Shown here: positions 58,463 through 64,000 of the stretch, one piece after another | How the letters are laid out: every line of letters begins with the position of its first letter | How positions within the stretch are numbered: position 1 is the stretch's first letter | Translations under genes and position numbers: made by a program | Notes under the pieces: model-generated | Told to the model about the DNA's origin: nothing | Database searches by the model: none | The model's input: only the letters and a program-made list of their open reading frames with translations | Source of the DNA: Moniliophthora roreri | Taxonomy: Eukaryota > Basidiomycota > Agaricomycetes > Agaricales > Marasmiaceae | Reading direction: 5' to 3' | DNA length: 64,000 nucleotides | NCBI GenBank assembly: GCA_001466705.2 | Contig: LATX02000112.1 | Span: forward strand, 248,001-312,000

Positions 58463-59552
58463 CTATGTTATTCTCGCGTCATGACATATCGTATCGTCGC
58501 ATAATATGAGTGTAGTTCGTAGTACATAGATGGGTACGGTGATCGATCCATCCTTGCGTCCGAAGTCGACTCTCGACCGACGCGTCCAAGTATCAATTCT
58601 CGCCTCGAGTAACGGGGGTAGGGACACCAGATTCAGAATGAACAGACTCGTCGCCAAGACCGTCGCAAATAACAAAATCAATCTGCGCAAACCACCACAC
58701 TTGTCCAACCGCTCCTTCACCTCTGCCGTGTTCTTCACCCAATCATATAGCCCTTCCCTAAATCTGGGGCAATGAAGAAATGACTCAACCAAGCTGTATA
58801 CATCCGCTTCCATCAGCACAGTTTCGGGATCCTTGACTAGGTTCTTGCCATGGTGTGTGTACTTCCGATCAATAATGACGACTTGGTGATTACAAGTTGT
58901 GTTCGCGACCATGAGATGTTCTGCAGTCGGACTACCGTGGTGAAAGCCGAGATCGCGGGCAGTGGTTAGTGCATGGAAGGCTTGGAGGAACTTGAATCGC
59001 GATGGTCAGATCGTCAGACCGAGAGTCGGGAATCGGTAAGCAGACTCACTATACATTGATACTCTTCGAGCGTCATGAAGTCAGATTCAGATTGGATTTT
59101 CTCTTGTAGCCAATAGTACGAGTGAGGGATGTATTCGAGTGCGAGGAGATATGCTTCAGTTGAGTTTTGGATATTAACCTATAGGGGTTAGAGAACACTT
59201 CAACACGCTCGCCTCCAACTAACCTGGTGCGGTCCAAAACAATACGGAACAACACTGCCTTGGTATTCAGCGAGTTTCGTGTACGCAGTATCTCGATATT
59301 GAGCGATTTGATATAAAGGCTTGTCGTCGCCGATACAAGGTGAGAGGATAGGAGGCATTTGAAAACAATAGAGCTGTCTTGTGCTTCTAAGGGATGAGTT
59401 AACCAGACCTCTGAGTGGTTAAAGGACTGAAGGGGCCTTTTGAGCGTATACCGAGCTTCTTTCTCGTATGGAAGGGATAGTATTTTCCTTGAGGTCTCCT
59501 GAAGAGGCTGGTGAAGGATGAGGCTGAATTGAGAACCAGGGTATAGCTTCAT
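58463..59552 (-). CDS. Kinase-like (pseudokinase) protein with C-terminal membrane span
   Basis: Exons join to read AQYRDTAYTKLAEYQGSVVP, VNIQNSTEAYLLALEYIPHS, MTLEEYQCIFLQAFHALTTA, and HHGSPTAEHLMV with VVIIDRKYTHHGKNL. The layout follows fungal kinase-like/aminoglycoside-phosphotransferase folds. But the catalytic-loop Asp (H-G-D) is Ser, the following Asn is Glu, and the metal-binding D-F-G equivalent reads I-D-R, so activity is doubtful. A hydrophobic segment LILLFATVLATSLFILNLVS near the C-terminus suggests a membrane anchor. The 5' exon (MKLYPGSQFSLIL..., VFKCLLSSHL) is in a different frame from CIGDDKPLY at about 59340 without a clear intron, so a frame break or missed intron is present. 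Confidence 0.55.
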
Positions 59553-59649
59553 TGGTCTTGACTCGGAAAATTTAGGTGACGTTGCTCTCGGCGAGCCGAG
59601 CGAGGAAGGGGAGGCTGAGGACGATGGGGGAGGTGAGGACGATGGGGGA

Positions 59650-60104
59650 GGTGAGGGCGGGTCATTTTCGTGCGTCGATTAGGAGATGCTACGTGGGAAA
59701 GCTACATCTGTTGTTTCGAAAACCTGAGGGACCTCAAGTAGGTCTGGTATGTAACGGAATCGGACCACGAACTCACATGGTAAAATTCGGATTTATGACA
59801 ATGACCGTATAGGGACGTAATTGTGGGCGTTCGGTGCGAAGTATGGATGAACGGCGAGAGAGCGAATGGGATGTACGTCGGCACCCGCGGTTGCGTTGCT
59901 TCTGAATCTCATCTCTCCCCAGTCTAAATGCAGATTACATCTGCAGGATCGATTTCAGAGCTTTGCAGAAGGTCAGAGGAAAGGGAGAAGAGGAAGCACT
60001 CCGGGATCAGTTCACCTCGCCGCCGGTAGATTTCTACGGTACTCAAGGCCGCTCCAACTTGATCACCAATACACATCGGAGTATTTCAACAAATGTTTCG
60101 GAAT
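59650..60104 (+). CDS. Chain of exon-like frames, unrecognised
   Basis: Three stretches join in phase through reasonable splice sites: VRRLGDATWESYICCFENLR; DVIVGVRCEVWMNGERANGI (after TATAG at about 59811); and LNADYICRIDFRALQKVRG to EEEALRDQFTSPPVDFYGT (after CCCAG at about 59922). The stop is at 60102-60104. No start codon is found; upstream lies an 18-bp tandem repeat in Gly/Asp codons (59620-59656). I do not recognise the protein. It could be a damaged or 5'-incomplete gene divergent from the pseudokinase. Confidence 0.35.
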
Positions 60105-61454
60105 ACACGTAGAGGTTTACTATCAGCGAATAGCCTGGGGTGTCCATAGTGTATCGAGGCTAAACGTGAAGGCTACTGGAGATGCGTGTATGCGTCTCTC
60201 TATAGACGAAGCTATCCCTGACCAGAAACCTTGCACTCCCCCTTCTCCATAACGAACCCGATCTCGTAGCCCCGGGCCACAGTTGAACAGTTTAGCGACT
60301 TCAGTCCGCTGTTCGGTGGCGCTAGTCCTCGAAGAAGATCAGCAGCCGGTTTGTATTCGAACGGTGGATTTGGACTTGAATTGAAGCAAGTGAACGAGAA
60401 CCGGAGAGTTTTGAGGTTGTAGTAGCAAAGAGAGGACATTTGGGTGTATTGGACGAGTGGGCTCTTGGTTGACGTGATCGGTGTATATCAAGAAAGATTC
60501 ATTCTGAGGCTAGAAGGCATCAGATAAGGATGCTTCGGAGAGAAAAAAGATAGAGAAACGCACTTGTAACGATATTGAGAGGTGACTGTTTTTTCGTGAG
60601 TTACGACGTTCATTTCGTCCAGGCCTCATGTACGCGACTTCACCCACATCTTTTTCTAGGGCTGGATTCCAGCGAAGTATTTCTCATTCAATTTTCCTAG
60701 AAAAAGCACGAGTCAGAATGTGAGGCAGTACGCGCAAAAGCCTGAGCACGAACCTCGAGACTTAACCTCCCAGGCCTTTGGTACTATACGAGCATGAATT
60801 ATCCACCTTCCTCATTCAACTTCGGCTGAATTCTGATGATACAAAACGCAGAAGGAATGACCTTGTCCAATCCACAGCAGCCAAGTCTGGTCATTTTCGG
60901 CTCTTTGGCAGCGTTACTATCCTGCTCTTCTTTCAAATGAATCCGGTCGTATTGTCCAGGATCACAGTTGTTGTTCAGTGGCATGCACTCGCGATCGGAG
61001 AAGGTCGGTTTTGTGGATTGTTAATGGTTCGTTGTTGGGAAAGCAAGACCGGAGAACAGGGCTAATGTATGGGCGATGGAAAACCTGGAAGCTACGAACT
61101 TGGAGCTGGAGGGCGAGCAGCAGAAGTCATCGGAAACAAAGGGAGGGATTTGGGTATTGGAGGCTCGGATGAAGAGCTTTGGACGATGGACAGACGGGTT
61201 CGTCGAAAGTTGCAGTATTAGATAGGTGCTTCGAGGGAAAGACAAAGAAACGCACCAGGACATCCGTTTCAACCTCAACGCGTTCCGCGCCTCTGTCTAG
61301 GTGTCGAGCTGCCCTCTGGAAAAAGAATGCGTACATGATCCCAAACACCTCAGAAAATTTAACCTTCCCAGGCGGTAGAAATTCCCCACAGGGAAGGGTC
61401 GCTAGTCATTGATGTGGTTGGAGTGGTTACTTCGGTGTAGTGCTTCATATACCG
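60105..61454. other. Gap without a supported gene
   Basis: Short coding-like frames occur (for example MENLEATNLELEGEQQKSSE from about 61078, 49 codons), but none connects to a gene. The right end is the promoter of the next P450. Confidence 0.4.
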
Positions 61455-63480
61455 ATGCTGACCATCGCTTTCCTCGTAGCAGCTGTTCTCGTCGTTTCAT
61501 ATAGCTTTCTCTCTTCGCGCCGGCGGCGTGTGCTCCCTCCAGGCCCCCGTCCATGGCCTCTCGTTGTAAATTTGTTTACTATACCCAAGGAAGTTTATGC
61601 AAATTGGAGTCGCAAATACGGTTTATTGGTTGTTTTACTAGTGGAACAACAATGCTCATTCAAAGGTCTATAATTCAGGATCGGCACTTGTATCGGTTCA
61701 AACCCTTGGTGCAACTATGATCATTCTCAATACAGCGGAGGCGATACAGGACCTCTTGGTAAAGCGTGCAGCTCAGTATTCCGATAGGTAGGTTCGAGAG
61801 ACCCCATGGAATTCCGATGCTTACTACGTACTCACTAGGCCGAAATCTGTCGTGCTTTCCGCGTACGTTGTCACTTTCACACTATATTGTCTGGTATCTT
61901 TTATGCCTACAGCACGGATGACGATGCTCGCATGATATTTCAGCAATATGGGGACAAATTCAAACTTAACTCCCTAGTGATATTGACGGTCAACCATTGC
62001 TCATTCGCGTTTGATAGTTTACAGAAAAACGTTCAAAACTGGATTCGAAACCGAGACTCGTTCTATGAGACATGCCCAAATTTTGGGCGTTACCCGACGT
62101 CTCCTTTGTCGTCTCTTGACGAGCAAAGATCACGAGAAGGAGATTAAACTATAGGTGATCACTCCAACTCTGAATCCCAATCGAGATTGCGACTAACGGT
62201 GGTCCCTGAACATAGCGCTGCCAGTGATAACTTTCTATCTATTGCCTACGGGATCAGACCTAAGAGCTTATATTGGGAATGTGATTTCAGGCGACTCAAC
62301 TCTTGGTAACCAGAGCTCTGCAGATGTGTAAACCCTGCTGATTTATCTTGTGCAGTCGAGGTTCTCCCGTTCCTCAAGTTTCTTCCCACTTGGATTACCG
62401 GTGCAGACTATAGGAGCGAGGCTGAAGGAGGTGCCAAACTGATTGACCAGTCCTTCAGGCTCCCATTTGAATACGTCAAGAATAAAATGGCAAGGTGAAA
62501 AAACTATCTAACAAACGTGCTGGCTTACCATGTCGGGTTTATAGCTCAATGGTACTGCGGAATCATCCGTCTGCTCTCGTTACTTGGCTTCATTTGAGGA
62601 CATTCACTCATTGAATGATAAAGTGGTTGAGAATATGAGAAATGTTCTGGGAAATGTATACCTAGGTAAGTACTTCTGCGCCTCTGCGTGATGAAAAATA
62701 ACACCTTTACTAGGTGGAGTCGATTCCACAACAGGACGGAACCTCACTTTCCTCCTTGCCATGTTATTGTATCCCGAGGTTCAAAACAAAGTGCAAGTCG
62801 CCATCGATTCTGTCCTCCAAGGCCGCCTACCTGACTTCAACGACTATGGGAAGATCCCTTACATTGAGGCTCTCATCAATGAAATTCTTCGCTGGCGACA
62901 AAGCGCACCCTTGATTGCCCCGCGTGTGTTGAATACGAACGATTCATATGATGGTTATTTCCTCCCTAAAGGCTCGGTTTGTTTCCCGAACGTATGGGCC
63001 GTCTTTTGTGATGAGGCAGTGTATGGACCGAATACGGATGACTTCATACCTGAATGATTCCTGACAGCGGACGGGGAGCTGAATCCGAATGCACCTCCTG
63101 TGGATCTTGTGTGGGGGTTGGGAATGAGAATTTGTCCCGGGAACGGCGAGTACTTCATCCTTACTACTGTTCGCAAGCTGTTTGGCTAACACTTGGGTAT
63201 CATTTCTCAGTGATGGCACGCGAGTTCCTCTGGATAATGTTTACTTTATTCCTCACCACCTTTGAGATGTGTGATGGGGTAGGTGCGGACGGCAGGGCTC
63301 TCAATCGCAATGACGCGGAATACGTCCTCAACGACATTGTCACGTATGTCTACTCATAGTTGGTTGAGGCATCACGCATATTTACACACGCCATTATAGC
63401 CGCCATCCAGTTTTCAACTGCACCTAAAACTCCGGTCGGGAATGTCTGAAAGAGTGATCCAAGAAGCAGTGGATATTTGA
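61455..63480 (+). pseudogene. Cytochrome P450 with nonsense codon and frame damage
   Basis: Anchor MLTIAFLVAAVLVVSYSFL and hinge LPPGPRPWPL are followed by TAEAIQDLLVKRAAQYSD and RPKSVVLSA. The C-helix part then changes frame within one exon (YGDKFK to TRRLLCRLLTSKDHEKEIK at 61950-62150). Later exons are well kept: I-helix GGVDSTTGRN, K-helix EALINEILRWRQ, and the haem loop WGLGMRICPGNG with Trp for the usual Phe. TGA at 63055-63057 interrupts FIPE-x-FLTADG where Arg is normal (CGA to TGA). The C-terminus RSGMSERVIQEAVDI ends at 63480. It probably died recently, since introns and motifs are largely intact. Confidence 0.8.
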
Positions 63481-63699
63481 TTCGAGGATGACAGACTATT
63501 AATGGTTTTCCGCTCCGTCGCTGTTTCCCTCTGGAGTCCTTCGGTTAATGTCCTGGGCATACCATGCCTGCAGTGATATCTTACAGATATATACAATGGT
63601 ACAATATAGCTATTTGGTCACAATGCAAATTTCCATCAAATCAACAAACCCACTTCTGCGTGACGAGGGGTAATCGAGCAGCGGAATGGCAATGGATAG

Positions 63700-64000
63700 C
63701 TATGAAACTACTGAGTTGACATTTCTGTAATACAAGCTAAAGGTAGCACACCTGAACAATCCAGGACCCTCTGAATAGCTTTCTGGGATATCAACTGCTT
63801 TCCCATTCAAGTCTTTCTCGCTCTCAATCTTGAAGCATGACAAGACTGATGCTATTGTCAACCATAAAACAGCCTCAGCAAAGTGACGTCCCACACAGCC
63901 TCTGTTAACATAGTTAGCTTGAGTGAGCTGCTCTGTGCAAGCTGAATGTACCTTCTCCCAAAACCAAAGGCTAAGATGGTGCTGTCATCATTCAACTCTG
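63700..64000 (-). CDS. Cytochrome P450, 3' end (runs off the window)
   Basis: The right window edge cuts the gene. On the minus strand the exon DDSTILAFGFGR splices over a 50-nt intron to CVGRHFAEAVLWLTIAS, restoring the haem-binding F-G-F-G-R-R-G-C-V-G with its cysteine. It continues SVLSCFKIESEKDLNGKAVD and SEGPGLFR. The C-terminus after a further small intron is short (NVNSVVS, stop 63700-63702), lacking the usual last 15-20 residues. The exon and intron sequence is close to the CpG-decayed P450 at 45950-46069, its paralogue. Confidence 0.75.

Overview
The window is nuclear DNA of a filamentous basidiomycete, most likely an agaricomycete. Genes are dense and cut by many short (about 45-70 nt) GT-AG introns. 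Families typical of that group are present: fused ergothioneine synthase, CreA/Cre1-type zinc-finger repressor, several P450s, a rhodopsin-like membrane protein, BTB and F-box proteins, and a chromodomain Gypsy retrotransposon. Most genes were assembled by hand from spliced exons, so start codons and some junctions are best estimates.

Left part (1-24.8 kb), mostly ordinary genes: BTB protein (-), rhodopsin-like integral membrane protein (+), CDF metal exporter with manganese-type motifs (+), ferric reductase (+), a long regulatory gap, Cre1-like regulator (+), a damaged F-box gene (+), an intact-looking P450 (-), an unrecognised gene (-), and a WD40 protein (+). The metal exporter and ferric reductase are adjacent.

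Middle (25-38 kb): a dead two-NBD ABCG transporter; a small five-exon gene with a GC-AG intron; two arms of telomere-like repeats in opposite orientation; then four intact genes: thioesterase (-), DPH5 (-), LSM4 (+, divergent from DPH5) and EGT1 (+). A kinase remnant ends this part.

Right part (38.6-64 kb), a repeat-rich decaying region: a P450 pseudogene almost free of CpG, interrupted by a 4.2-kb element with terminal inverted repeats. That element carries a fungalysin prodomain fragment and a nested solo LTR. A 907-bp perfect duplication around a single N looks like an assembly artefact. A nearly intact 7-kb chromovirus (LTRs differing at only two sites noticed, 5-bp target duplication) follows. 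It shows an apparent Tf1-like self-priming signal, a candidate -1 frameshift site, and two overlapping extra reading frames after pol. Beyond it lie a DHHC palmitoyltransferase, kinase remnants, a pseudokinase, a P450 with a nonsense codon, and the 3' end of another P450 running off the window.

A recurrent theme is C-to-T decay at CpG: the nonsense codons in the ABC transporter, two P450s and pol all sit where CGA (Arg) would be expected. This suggests cytosine methylation of repeats and accessory genes.
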